A stretch of DNA of 64,000 nt from Scytonema sp035967975 (GCA_035967975.1 JAWQFQ010000001.1:62001-126000), one strand, 5' to 3'. Counted from the stretch's first letter, positions 35,657 through 44,305 are shown. The notes: generated by a model not told the origin, from the sequence alone. Numbers and translations: made by a program.

Positions 35657-37072
35657 ATGGACAAGTTAGAATACTGGACTTTAGTCATGCTTAACAGTGC
35701 TGGAAATCGCCAACTTAGAGAAATCCAGATAGCGAAGACATTTTTTGTTGATACCTTAGCTGATTTAATCAATATAGATGAAGTATCAGATACATTCATC
35801 CAAAAGCGATTACTAGAGATATCTTATAATAATTCCAGTCAACAAAGTTTATTAGCACAACGCTGTTTACTCTGCTTTATTTCTTGGCAAGTTGAGAAAG
35901 TGTGTTTAAGTCTCGAACAGCAATTTGGTAATTTTCACGGCTTTACTCATCGCGATTTATTACCGTATGTTCTTGATGATGACGGTGGTTTACAGCCTTC
36001 TACTACTTATCAATGTTTTGCTAGGGAAATTTTAAAAACGTTTAACCCTGAAAAAAGTAGCCTTAGTACTTGGACAAGTCGAAAAGTAAAACAGCATAAG
36101 GAACTTAATACATATTTATTAGAGTGTGGACTATATCTTGTCAGTGACTGGGCAATACTTAATGACACCAAACCTCAACAATTACAAAATATTTTAGGAG
36201 AATTTCATGGAATGACAAACGTAGAAATTGAGCAAGCACAAAAACTTCTTGAAGCGTATCACACGATTTACCGAACTGAACGCTGGCGACAACGAGCAAA
36301 CAAAGAAACCAGAGGAAGATGCAATCCACCCACAATTGAACAATTACAAAAAATGACTGAGGTTTTAGAGACAAAGGGGATTTATAGTTTATCGACCAAA
36401 TCAGTGATGCAAAAGTTACAAAATCTTGCCACTCACCTACGTCAGTACCGAATTCATGTACGAAGTGGTTCATTTCCTACAGATTCTTTAGATGAACAGT
36501 TCCATGAAAATTCAACATTAATTGAGCAATTACCTGCTCCAAATTCGGGGAGTATAGTTGTAGAGAATGATGAAACAAAAGATTTTTTGAAAACCTACCG
36601 TTTGCAAATGTTGAATTGTTTAGACAATGCTTTGAATGCAGTGACAGAATCACGAGTGAAAAAACTACAGAAAAAAGATGCAGATAAAGCGAATCAATTT
36701 CTGAAGGCGCTGCATTTATTTCACTGTGAAAGGTTGTCAATGAGCGCAATAGCTAAAAAATTAGGATTACGCGCACAGGATGCAGTCACTCGTCTATTAA
36801 AACTGAAGGAATTTCGTGCTGATGTTCGTCAGGAAATGTTGATAAAATTAAAAGAGTCTGTCTTAGAGATAGCACAAAATTATTTGACTCTAACACGTCT
36901 GGCGAATTTAGAAGTGCAAATTACTGAAGCGCTTGATGAACAGATTACTCATGTCATATCCCAAGCAGAAGTTGAAGCCGCAAGTATACAAAGTCATTCA
37001 GCAATGAGTTCTTTTTCTGAAAGGCTTTGCAAACAGTTGAATACCAATACTACTCAGATAAGGGAAAATTAG
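35657..37072 (+). CDS. Putative sigma-like/HTH regulatory protein upstream of DUF1822
   Basis: 471 residues, no confident family name. It begins MDKLEYWTLVMLNSAGNRQL. A central helical domain has conserved-looking FAREILKTFNPEKSSLSTWT, then SRKVKQHKELNTYLLE and GLYLVSDWAILND. The C-terminal third has a probable helix-turn-helix, ERLSMSAIAKKLGLRAQDAV then TRLLKLKEFRADVRQEML, resembling sigma region 4. Genes of this kind precede DUF1822 and CHAT-CHASE2 genes in cyanobacteria as I recall, sometimes annotated as sigma-70-like. It is the first gene of the cassette and 44 bp ahead of the DUF1822 gene. A relic of a paralogue lies at 51010-51225. Control of the island motif by this protein is a hypothesis. 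Confidence 0.6.
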   Translation: MDKLEYWTLVMLNSAGNRQLREIQIAKTFFVDTLADLINIDEVSDTFIQKRLLEISYNNSSQQSLLAQRCLLCFISWQVEKVCLSLEQQFGNFHGFTHRDLLPYVLDDDGGLQPSTTYQCFAREILKTFNPEKSSLSTWTSRKVKQHKELNTYLLECGLYLVSDWAILNDTKPQQLQNILGEFHGMTNVEIEQAQKLLEAYHTIYRTERWRQRANKETRGRCNPPTIEQLQKMTEVLETKGIYSLSTKSVMQKLQNLATHLRQYRIHVRSGSFPTDSLDEQFHENSTLIEQLPAPNSGSIVVENDETKDFLKTYRLQMLNCLDNALNAVTESRVKKLQKKDADKANQFLKALHLFHCERLSMSAIAKKLGLRAQDAVTRLLKLKEFRADVRQEMLIKLKESVLEIAQNYLTLTRLANLEVQITEALDEQITHVISQAEVEAASIQSHSAMSSFSERLCKQLNTNTTQIREN

Positions 37073-37115
37073 AAACCGGGTTTCTAGCACAACAATAAGT
37101 AACTGCAAAAATACC

Positions 37116-38477
37116 ATGAATATATTAACAATGTCAATGGAATTTGAACGATTACCAACTGAATCTATCTTGTTCGAGTCTGAAGAATTGAATCAGGCGG
37201 TAGAACTTAGCAGCCAAATTCCAGACAACTCACGTCAATGGCAAATATACATAAATGCATTAGGGTTATTCACATTCGCAAAATGGCTTGAAGAACGGGA
37301 TGAGAATTTGACTGTTAATTGGGAAGAATCTACAATTGCAAATCCAGTACTTGCAAATGTAATACCTACTGTTACTAACCTACAAGTTGGTAAATTCAAC
37401 CTCTGTCTGATTACTGTTGGTAGTCTCTTTGAAGAGCAAGTTTCTTTCCCCAGATTAGTCGTCGAGTTACCGGAATATGTTCCCCATTTCTATGTATTAG
37501 TGGAGGTTTTAGAGGAACAAGAATTTGGAATGGTTCGGGGTTTTATTAACTATCAACAATTATGGGAGAATCTTGAGACTGTTCAAAGAAATCCTCAACT
37601 CGATTGGACATATAAAATATCTTTAACTTGGTTTGAAAAAGACTGCGATCGCCTATTACTGTATTTACGTATTCTAGAACCAGAAGCACTTCCCTTACCT
37701 ACTGTACCAAGCGATCGCAAGCAACAGTTAGCCGCAAGTGAGAGGGAACTGGTGAGATTATTACCTCAGTTACAAGCACCTGAAAAAGAACTTTGGGAAA
37801 TTTTAACTTGGGAACAGGGACGCGCAGTTTTAACTTCTCCTGAATTGCTTGAATGGGTATATAAATTGCAAAATAACAGTTTAGAGTTAGACAATCTAGA
37901 GACGCCAACTTCAGCTTCCTTACAAACCTATCTTTCAGATTTTATCAAATTAATAACACAACCAGCAATAAATTTAGGACGGTGGTTATGGGATGAATTA
38001 GATGAAATAGGAGAATCGCTCTCATGGACATTATTACCCAGATTGACACCTGTGAGAGAATTCCGCAGCCCGGTAGAAGAATTTGAAGCGATTAAATTGC
38101 AGCTAGAAGCACAAGGTTTAGAAATTCCAATAGGAGGGCGGTGTGGATATCATAATTTTCTCTTAGCTGGTATTCCTTTGAGAATATACGCCGTTGCATG
38201 GAATTTATCGACAAACGATCACTCGAACTCATGGAGTTTGCTGTTGGTTTTAGGCGTACCCTCACCAAATACTCTACCTCATAATTTAAAGTTTCGAGTC
38301 AGCGACAAAACTTGTATTTTAACAGAAAAAGGGGTCAATCCAGAACAAGTTGAATCGTATTTATATACCTGCGTCGTTGGGGATTGGAATGAAAAATTTA
38401 TTGTGAGTGTGAGTATAGCGGATGGTGTAGAAGTCACTTTACCCCCATTCGTCTTTGATATTACGCAACCAGGTTAA
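37116..38477 (+). CDS. DUF1822 family protein
   Basis: 453 residues. The DUF1822 core is at the start: AVELSSQIPDNSRQWQIYIN, ALGLFTFAKWLEER, then VANVIPTVTNLQVGKFNLCL-type text and LPEYVPHFYVLVEVLEEQEF; the second half includes LIPRLTPVREFRSPVEEF-like text and GGRCGYHNFLLAGIPLRIYA. The function of DUF1822 is not known; it is regularly the middle gene between a regulator and a CHAT-CHASE2 gene, as here. The first ATG (37116) is used; 37131 or 37137 are possible. A short hairpin (about 37070-37087, AGAAACCGGGTTTCT) separates it from the regulator. Confidence 0.82.
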   Translation: MNILTMSMEFERLPTESILFESEELNQAVELSSQIPDNSRQWQIYINALGLFTFAKWLEERDENLTVNWEESTIANPVLANVIPTVTNLQVGKFNLCLITVGSLFEEQVSFPRLVVELPEYVPHFYVLVEVLEEQEFGMVRGFINYQQLWENLETVQRNPQLDWTYKISLTWFEKDCDRLLLYLRILEPEALPLPTVPSDRKQQLAASERELVRLLPQLQAPEKELWEILTWEQGRAVLTSPELLEWVYKLQNNSLELDNLETPTSASLQTYLSDFIKLITQPAINLGRWLWDELDEIGESLSWTLLPRLTPVREFRSPVEEFEAIKLQLEAQGLEIPIGGRCGYHNFLLAGIPLRIYAVAWNLSTNDHSNSWSLLLVLGVPSPNTLPHNLKFRVSDKTCILTEKGVNPEQVESYLYTCVVGDWNEKFIVSVSIADGVEVTLPPFVFDITQPG

Positions 38478-38642
38478 TTTACCAAAATTGAAATTTTCGT
38501 GTTGCGATCGCTACCCCTGTCAAAGTGGATAAAATTTCCTAATTCCTTTGCGATCGCTTACAGCCAATTCCAAGGTATCTTCAACAAATCTTCACTATTT
38601 TTTCTGAGGTAAATCCGCAAAATATATTCTTAACTAGCAAAA

Positions 38643-38685
38643 CTGCATACCCCGAAGCAGGTGAGAGCTAAGGACAATGACAAGG
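38643..38685 (+). promoter_or_regulatory. Island motif, copy for the CHAT-CHASE2 gene
   Basis: CTGCATACCCCG, spacer, TGAGAGCTAAGGACAATGAC. The GCATACCCC box is exact and the second box diverged. It lies in the 308-bp gap after DUF1822, so CHAT-CHASE2 may have its own promoter. Confidence 0.5.
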
Positions 38686-38723
38686 ATACTGAGGAAAAAT
38701 CACACTAAGTAAGTTAGAAAACC

Positions 38724-38789
38724 ATGAAAAAACATCCTTATCTGTTACAACAAGAAGCCTTGACGCTAGTTGGAGAGGCTAAATCATGA
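38724..38789 (+). CDS. 21-codon leader ORF coupled to CHAT-CHASE2
   Basis: MKKHPYLLQQEALTLVGEAK plus S and a TGA that overlaps the next ATG (ATGA). The overlap and a GGAGAGG site inside the small frame suggest coupled translation. Whether the peptide itself matters is unknown. Confidence 0.4.
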   Translation: MKKHPYLLQQEALTLVGEAKS

Positions 38790-40417
38790 GTCATTTTTAT
38801 CTCCAAGTTCAACAAGTTGATAAAAAATGTTTATTTCAACTTTCATGGGGTACAGGACAACAAATAACTGCCGAAATTCCCTATCCTGAAACCATTATTT
38901 CATCCTATCAAGAATGGCAGCGAATCTACCAGAATTTTTACAGTACACAAGAATTGCGAGGAAAAGTCGTCAATGTAGGCAGTATAGCCCCACCTACTAT
39001 TGACTGGCAAGCAAAATTAGTGCAAGCAGAAGCAAAACTTTTATATGAATTTCATCAGTGGTTGCGTAGTAAAGAATTATACGAAATTCGCTCAACCATT
39101 ACCACAAGTGATATAAACAAAGAGGTAAATTCTAACTCTAAAATTACCGATACTGATGTTTTTATTAGTTGTAATTCTTCAGAATTAACCCATTTACCTT
39201 GGGAGGCGTGGGAAATTAGTACACAGTTTGCATCTGCAAAAGTCCGTATTGCACGTCAACCAATTAATATCGTGACAAGTGGAAGGAAATATCCACATCG
39301 TTCCGGTAAAGCTAGAGTGTTAGCTATTTTTGGAGATGATAGAGGTTTAAATTTTGAAAAAGAACAACAAGCTATATTATCCCTTCAAAAGCTGATTGAA
39401 TTTCATTTTATTTGTTGGCATCAAGGCAAAAATATTGATGAATTAAAACGCGAAATAGTGGAAACGCTTACTGCAAAACCAGGTTGGGATATATTATTTT
39501 TTGCTGGACATGGTAATGAAACCAATTTGACTGGAGGACAAATATCAATTGCACCAGATACAACTATATCATTAAGTGAAATTGAAAACCCACTCACTAC
39601 AGCTATTCAGAATGGATTGCAGTTTGCATTGTTCAATTCTTGCAACGGTTTGAGTATTGCTCGTAAATTGATTGAATTGGGTTTAAGTCAAGTTGCAGTC
39701 ATGCGCGAACCAATACACAATCGCGTAGCAGAAGAGATATTTGTTCAGTTTTTGAATGCGATCGCTCTATACCAAGATGTTCATGACGCATTATTAGCCG
39801 CGTGTGATTATCTAAAAATCGAAAAAAATCTTACTTATCCCAGTGCTTATTTAATTCCCTCCTTGTTTCGCCATCCTGATGCTGAATTATTCAGGTTGCA
39901 ACCCTTTGGGATTCAGCACCAAATAAAGCAGTGGTTCCCAACGCGCCGGGAATCATTGGCTTCCCTGACGTTATTAGTTTTAAGCTTGTTGACACCTGTG
40001 CAGGAAACTGTATTAGATTGGCAAATTGGAATACAAGCAGTTTATCGCCATATCACCCAACAAGTACCAAAAGAAGTATCTCAACCACCAGTCTTAGTAG
40101 TTCGTGTTGATGAAAAATCACTCAATCAAGGTAATGTTAAAGCAGACAAATTTAATCCTATTGATCGCAGCTATTTAGCAAAGATAATTGATAAATTGAC
40201 GGCAAATAACGCCAAAATAATTGGTATCGATTATCTTTTAGATCGCGCAACAGATGAAGATAAAGCACTTGCAGAATCGCTTAAAAATTCAATTAAAAAG
40301 AATAACACATTATTTATTTTTGGTGCAATTTTAAATGAAGATGATAATCAAGAACAAGGAGGAGAAAGGAACGTCCTATTTCGCGTCCAATACAACAGGG
40401 TGCTTTATGTTTTATAA
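38786..40417 (+). CDS. CHAT-CHASE2 sensor protein, truncated in CHASE2
   Basis: 543 residues. The N-terminal CHAT domain has the histidine H242 (LFFAGHGNET) and cysteine C286 (FALFNSCNGLS), so it is probably catalytic and cytoplasmic. After a membrane segment near 395-415 (LASLTLLVLSLLTPV) an extracellular CHASE2 sensor starts (VVRVDEKSLNQGNV, IGIDYLLDRATDEDK). CHASE2 normally runs about 250 residues more and ends with three membrane helices; here it stops after GAILNEDDNQEQGG and shifts into unrelated codons. At that place (about 40369) the next gene's fragment begins in another frame, so a deletion fused the two genes. Confidence 0.8.
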   Translation: MSHFYLQVQQVDKKCLFQLSWGTGQQITAEIPYPETIISSYQEWQRIYQNFYSTQELRGKVVNVGSIAPPTIDWQAKLVQAEAKLLYEFHQWLRSKELYEIRSTITTSDINKEVNSNSKITDTDVFISCNSSELTHLPWEAWEISTQFASAKVRIARQPINIVTSGRKYPHRSGKARVLAIFGDDRGLNFEKEQQAILSLQKLIEFHFICWHQGKNIDELKREIVETLTAKPGWDILFFAGHGNETNLTGGQISIAPDTTISLSEIENPLTTAIQNGLQFALFNSCNGLSIARKLIELGLSQVAVMREPIHNRVAEEIFVQFLNAIALYQDVHDALLAACDYLKIEKNLTYPSAYLIPSLFRHPDAELFRLQPFGIQHQIKQWFPTRRESLASLTLLVLSLLTPVQETVLDWQIGIQAVYRHITQQVPKEVSQPPVLVVRVDEKSLNQGNVKADKFNPIDRSYLAKIIDKLTANNAKIIGIDYLLDRATDEDKALAESLKNSIKKNNTLFIFGAILNEDDNQEQGGERNVLFRVQYNRVLYVL

Positions 40418-40887
40418 CTCCTAGCAATGGGGAGGCAATTTATAGTACTCGTCCGCTTTTCTTGTGGAAGGGAAGCCTGAAGAAAATCGCTGTGGCTAAT
40501 TTAGGTAGCAATAATTATTTTTGGAGCGAGAAAATTAGCGGGCAAAAAAGCTTTGTCACCTATGCAGCTAAAGACGAACTTCAACCAGGACAAAGCTACG
40601 AATGGCAAGGATTTCTCGGTGAGAATCCTGCAATACTAGCTCCCTTTCAAGTCATGGATTCACAACAGCGTCAAGTTGTCAACAATGAACTAAAGGCATT
40701 GGAAAGGCGATCGCAAGCGAAAAACGCAAATAAGGAAGAAGTAGCACTCAAAAGAGCAAATTATTTTGTCCGAAAAGAATTGTGGTCTGATGCATTACAG
40801 GAAGCATACTCTGTACCAAATCCCTCAACCGAGTTATTGCAGATGCTCCAAAAGTTACCAGATGAACTGTGTAAATCAAGCCCTTAG
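40369..40887 (+). pseudogene. 3' part of a conserved cyanobacterial gene of the CHAT neighbourhood
   Basis: An open frame without proper start reads GALCFITPSNGEAIYSTRPL, then FLWKGSLKKIAVANLGSN, DELQPGQSYEWQGFL, and ends KRANYFVRKELWSDALQEAY. This is a conserved family I know only as companion genes in cyanobacterial CHAT loci: a beta-sandwich-like module, then a helical tail. The 5' half is lost at the junction with the CHASE2 gene. An ATG at 40462 could still start a 141-residue product. A strong terminator follows. Confidence 0.6.
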
Positions 40888-40910
40888 CTAAAACTACATA
40901 AACAAAACTA

Positions 40911-40937
40911 AGCCCGCACAGGCGGGCTATTTTATTT
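40911..40937 (+). terminator. Rho-independent terminator
   Basis: AGCCCGC-ACAG-GCGGGCT (7-bp perfect GC stem, 40911-40928) followed by ATTTTATTTTT. It ends the regulator/DUF1822/CHAT-CHASE2 cassette. Confidence 0.85.
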
Positions 40938-40980
40938 TTGCATACCCTCTAAAAGCTTAGAAATATAAAAAGACAGGAAA
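40938..40980 (+). promoter_or_regulatory. Island motif, first of a tandem pair
   Basis: TTGCATACCCTC, spacer, CTTAGAAATATAAAAAGAC, starting directly after the terminator. It is 67 bp before the second copy. Confidence 0.65.
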
Positions 40981-41004
40981 TGAAGATTAGCTGATTTTCC
41001 AAAA

Positions 41005-41047
41005 CTGCATACCCCTCTGCGATCTGAGAAATATAAATGACCAGAAC
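41005..41047 (+). promoter_or_regulatory. Island motif, second of a tandem pair
   Basis: CTGCATACCCCTC, spacer, CTGAGAAATATAAATGACCA. It is almost identical to the copy at 52460 in its second box. The TPR gene starts about 110 bp later. Confidence 0.7.
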
Positions 41048-41158
41048 ACCAGAAAGTGGTTATGCATAGGTAACAAAGCTTGTGTGTGAGTACCTCTACT
41101 TTAATTTAGAGTTAATACTCAAGGAATTGTTGTCATTACATTCATTGGAGAAATAGAA

Positions 41159-41677
41159 ATGAAGGGATTAAAAGGTTTAGCATTCGTCATGGTTTTGTTT
41201 GGTTTAACAGTATGTGCTCCTCATGCAAATGCTGAAAATAAATCACAGATAGAAAGATTTCAAGTCGAATCTACAGTAAAACCTAATTCCTCTACAAGGG
41301 GTAATGAGAACACAAACAGTAACTTAGAGCGCGGGTTTAACTTAATCCAATCAGAAGATTATCGAGGAGCGATTCAGGCTTTTAATCAAGTGATTCAGAC
41401 TGAATCTAATAACCAATATGCTTATTTTGGTAGAGGTATTGCCAATTTTCAGTTAGAAAATTACCAGCAGGCAAAAGTCGATTTAGATAAAAGTATAAAT
41501 CTAGATTCTTCTATTGCTTATGCTTATTTAGTTCGAGGTCTGACTCATCATGTTTTAGGAAGTAAAACTGACGCTATTTCAGACTTACAAACAGCAGCTA
41601 ATCTCTTCGAGAAAGAAGGAGAAAAAGAAATGGCTCAAAAATCTCTAAATATGATTGAAAAGATACGGAATGCATAA
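41159..41677 (+). CDS. Exported small TPR protein
   Basis: 172 residues: a clear signal peptide (MKGLKGLAFVMVLFGLTVCA, cut after ANA), a short polar linker, then three TPR units (LERGFNLIQSEDYRGAI, AYFGRGIANFQLENYQQAK, AYLVRGLTHHVLGSKTDAI). It lacks a CHAT domain and could be a periplasmic adaptor for the TPR-CHAT proteins. It is preceded by two copies of the island motif and GGAG near the start. It probably forms a unit with the CHAT gene at 41894. Confidence 0.8.
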   Translation: MKGLKGLAFVMVLFGLTVCAPHANAENKSQIERFQVESTVKPNSSTRGNENTNSNLERGFNLIQSEDYRGAIQAFNQVIQTESNNQYAYFGRGIANFQLENYQQAKVDLDKSINLDSSIAYAYLVRGLTHHVLGSKTDAISDLQTAANLFEKEGEKEMAQKSLNMIEKIRNA

Positions 41678-41893
41678 CCTTGAATGAATACAGCAGTCAC
41701 CTGGTGAGGTACAAATTATTGTAAGGGCGAACGGTTCTATGCTCAGGTGTACGCTGTGCGTTAGCGCAGTCAGCCCGCAAGACTTACGCCCCTACATATG
41801 TACTTCATTTGCCAGAAACCTGCTGTAATCTTTCTTTTCTGGATGCTCTTGTCAGTTTAATTTTTTCAATTCAAATAGGAATGCTATATAACG
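41678..41893. repeat. Gap with short palindromic repeat, copy 2 (41721-41795)
   Basis: Bounded by GTAAGGGCG (41721-41729) and CGCCCCTAC (41787-41795), with the same ~40-bp tail (TGTACTTCATTTGCC and an ACTGTAATC-like end) as the copy at 35458. Confidence 0.6.
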
Positions 41894-43411
41894 ATGCAAA
41901 AATCAAAAATCACCCTCTCCAAAGCAATTTATCAGTTAACTTCAATCTTTGTAGTAAGTTTTGTTTTCTTTCCCTTTCATAGGCTCATGGCTTGGGGAAC
42001 GTCATCCAATGACTGGAGAAATCATGATTTGTTATTGACACAAAGTGAAATGAGAAATAAAACTTCCTCAGAAAACCAAGGTCAAAACTATCAAAAAATA
42101 CTTAAATCTTTGATTAATCAGAATCAGACGGAAAAAGCTTTAGAAATTGCTGAAGGCAGTCTAAACCGCAATTTTGTGCATTTATTAACACAAAAAATAC
42201 CAGATACACAACCTGTTAATTTACCTACAATCGAGCAAATTAAACAAGTTGCAAAAACTCAAAAAGCTACCCTTGTTCATTATTCACTTCTCACTGAAGA
42301 AGCTACCGTTGAAGGTAAACGCCAACCTCAGGAATCAGAATTATTGATTTGGGTGATTCAACCCACAGGCGAAATATCGATGCGTCGCGTTGATTTACAA
42401 GCTAAAGGAGAAAGACAACATTTTTCATTTCTAAATCTAATCCGAAGAAGCCGACACAGACTAGGTGCAAGAAGTGAGGGTGTGAAAGAAATTAAAGTAG
42501 AAGCAAGCCCAGTAAAAAACAGCTTAGAATCGGACTTAAAAGAACTGCATCAAGTATTGATTCAACCAGTTGTTGAACTTCTACCACAGAAATCAGAAGA
42601 ACGAGTCATTTTTATCCCTCAAGGTGAGTTATTTACTGTTCCCTTTGCAGCGTTGCAAGATGCTAACGGTAAATATTTGATTGAGAAACATACCATTTCC
42701 ACTGCTCCTTCTATCCAAGTCTTGGATTTACTTTATCAACGCAAAAACCAAGGTAGGGGCTCTCAACCGTTTACCCTTACAAATATGATAGGTGATGAAT
42801 TATTAATTGTTGGTAATTCTAGCGCCCCCAAAGTACCCCTGAGAACAGGAGAGGAAGCTTGTGAATTATCGCCGTTACCGGGTACGGAAAAGGAAGCAAA
42901 AGCCATTGCAGCGATTTTCAAAACTCAACCACTTATAGGTGATGCTGCAACAGAAACGGTAATTGTGAAAAAAATGCCCCAAGCAAAAATTATTCACTTA
43001 GCAACTAATGTTGTTTCCATTAACTGTCAAAAACAAGCCTCTCCTGATGTAATCGCTCTGGCTTCATCTACGACAGACGACGGTTGGCTCTCAACTGAAG
43101 AAATTCAGAGTTTGAACCTAAAAGCTGATTTAGTTGTACTGAGTTCCTGTGATACAGCTTTGGGTAAAATCACTGGTGATGGTGTCATTGGACTTTCTCG
43201 TGCATTTTTCAGTGCAGGAGCAAATAGTGTTATTGGTTCGCTATGGGATGTTTCAGATACATCAACCGTAACACTAATGACTAAATTTTATAGTAATTTA
43301 AGTAAAAAACCTGATAAAGCAGGTGCGTTGCGTCAAGCGATGCTGCAAACGATGAAACAATATCCCAACCCAAGTGATTGGGCTGCCTTTACTTTGATTG
43401 GGTTATTGTAA
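41894..43411 (+). CDS. Exported CHAT protein with catalytic His replaced (probable pseudoprotease)
   Basis: 505 residues. A hydrophobic signal (LTSIFVVSFVFFPF) is followed by a short linker with no TPR array, then a CHAT domain (ESELLIWVIQPTGEISMRRV, VIFIPQGELFTVPFAALQD, ELSPLPGTEKEAKAIAAIFK). At the catalytic histidine the sequence is IIHLATNVVS: family members here read HxATHG, so H is replaced by N372 and the glycine is gone. The cysteine is kept (C419, VVLSSCDTALG). The segment between the two is also shortened. It is likely inactive as a protease and may act as regulator, decoy or scaffold. The product resembles a full-length version of the mini-gene at 24068. Confidence 0.85.
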   Translation: MQKSKITLSKAIYQLTSIFVVSFVFFPFHRLMAWGTSSNDWRNHDLLLTQSEMRNKTSSENQGQNYQKILKSLINQNQTEKALEIAEGSLNRNFVHLLTQKIPDTQPVNLPTIEQIKQVAKTQKATLVHYSLLTEEATVEGKRQPQESELLIWVIQPTGEISMRRVDLQAKGERQHFSFLNLIRRSRHRLGARSEGVKEIKVEASPVKNSLESDLKELHQVLIQPVVELLPQKSEERVIFIPQGELFTVPFAALQDANGKYLIEKHTISTAPSIQVLDLLYQRKNQGRGSQPFTLTNMIGDELLIVGNSSAPKVPLRTGEEACELSPLPGTEKEAKAIAAIFKTQPLIGDAATETVIVKKMPQAKIIHLATNVVSINCQKQASPDVIALASSTTDDGWLSTEEIQSLNLKADLVVLSSCDTALGKITGDGVIGLSRAFFSAGANSVIGSLWDVSDTSTVTLMTKFYSNLSKKPDKAGALRQAMLQTMKQYPNPSDWAAFTLIGLL

Positions 43412-43438
43412 GTGTTCCTTTGTCCTTTTCTTCAAATT

Positions 43439-43528
43439 GCACTGCGTCAAGCAATGCTAATAACGATGAGACAGCATCCTCACCCTAGCGCTTGGGCTGC
43501 ATTTACCCTCATTGGTGAGTCACAATAA
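43439..43528 (+). pseudogene. CHAT C-terminal tail relic
   Basis: ALRQAMLITMRQHPHPSAWA then AFTLIGESQ and a stop, 27 bp after the stop of the 505-residue CHAT gene. It is a second, partly diverged copy of the same tail, probably the end of another CHAT gene deleted here. Confidence 0.8.
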
Positions 43529-43629
43529 TCTGCGCTCAAAATGCGCTTCTAATTTCACCCTTCTACGCGTTAATTTATTAGAAACAGCTAATCTATAATT
43601 ATAGTGTTACGTTTCTCGATCAAGTTGAC

Positions 43630-43830
43630 ATGGCTATCAATATTCCCATCAATGAGGTTCTCATTCAAGAAGCCCTAGCTGTTGGAAATCAAGAAAATGA
43701 ACGGGATGTAGTTGAATTAGCACTGCACGAATACATACAGCGTCGCAAGCAACTCAAAGTGATTGAACTGTTTGGTACAATTGATTACGATACTGACTAC
43801 AACTACAAGCAGCAACGGCAGCAGTCATGA
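43630..43830 (+). CDS. vapB: VapB-type antitoxin
   Basis: 66 residues: MAINIPINEVLIQEALAVGN, then ENERDVVELALHEYIQRRKQ and LKVIELFGTIDYD. This is the ribbon-helix-helix antitoxin pattern of cyanobacterial VapB proteins with the L-F-G-x-I-D-Y-D-x-D-Y tail. The stop overlaps the next ATG (ATGA), the start of a vapC that breaks after MKVFVDTSV because a segment with hicBA is inserted. The rest of vapC's start is found 905 bp later. Confidence 0.85.
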   Translation: MAINIPINEVLIQEALAVGNQENERDVVELALHEYIQRRKQLKVIELFGTIDYDTDYNYKQQRQQS

Positions 43831-43853
43831 AAGTATTTGTTGACACCTCTGTT
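43745..43853 (+). repeat. 109-bp direct repeat, copy A (vapB end / vapC start)
   Basis: It matches 44650-44758 with three mismatches at a constant offset of 905 bp. It covers the last 29 codons of vapB and the first nine of vapC. The two copies flank hicBA and a transposase fragment. Confidence 0.9.
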
Positions 43854-43868
43854 AAGGTAATTAATATC

Positions 43869-44084
43869 ATGAAAACCTTTACTGCTATTGTCGAGAAAGA
43901 TTCTGATACCAAGCTTTATGTGGGCTATGTCCCTGGATTTCCAGGCGCGCATTCCCAAGGAGAAACCTTGGACGAGTTACTTGAAAATTTGCGTGAAGTG
44001 ATTGAGATGCTTCTGGAGGACGAAGAGATCATATTCGAGACAGAGTTTGTTGGTACGCAACAGATTGTCATCTATTCAGCATGA
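43869..44084 (+). CDS. hicB: HicB-type antitoxin
   Basis: 71 residues from the ATG at 43869 (AAGG about 10 bp upstream); a frame starting at 43827 merely adds the broken vapC start. It reads TFTAIVEKDSDTKLYVGYVP, then GFPGAHSQGETLDELLENLR and EVIEMLLEDEE, the HicB partial RNase-H-like fold with G-x-x-x-Q-G-x-T-x-x-E. It lacks the C-terminal DNA-binding domain that longer HicB proteins have. It overlaps hicA by 4 bp in the hicB-hicA order. Confidence 0.88.
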   Translation: MKTFTAIVEKDSDTKLYVGYVPGFPGAHSQGETLDELLENLREVIEMLLEDEEIIFETEFVGTQQIVIYSA

Positions 44085-44305
44085 GCAACATACCTGTTCT
44101 GAAACCACAGGAAGTCGTTAAGATATTGGAAAGCCTTGGCTTTGTGGAGGTGCGTCAGAAAGGCTCACATAAGCAGTTTCGTCATGAAGACGGTAGAGGA
44201 ACAACTGTTCCGTTTCACAAAGGGCGTGATATTTCTCCTAGGTTGCTACGCCAGATTGCAAGTGATATTAATTTGACAATAGAAGAAATGTTAGACTTGC
44301 GGTAA
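44081..44305 (+). CDS. hicA: HicA-type mRNA interferase toxin
   Basis: 74 residues of double-stranded-RNA-binding-like fold: VLKPQEVVKILESLGFVEVR, then QKGSHKQFRHEDGRGTTVPF with the catalytic histidine in G-S-H, then HKGRDISPRLLRQIASDINL. It cleaves mRNA in a translation-independent way in the family. The start overlaps the hicB stop (ATGA). Complete. Confidence 0.9.
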   Translation: MSNIPVLKPQEVVKILESLGFVEVRQKGSHKQFRHEDGRGTTVPFHKGRDISPRLLRQIASDINLTIEEMLDLR

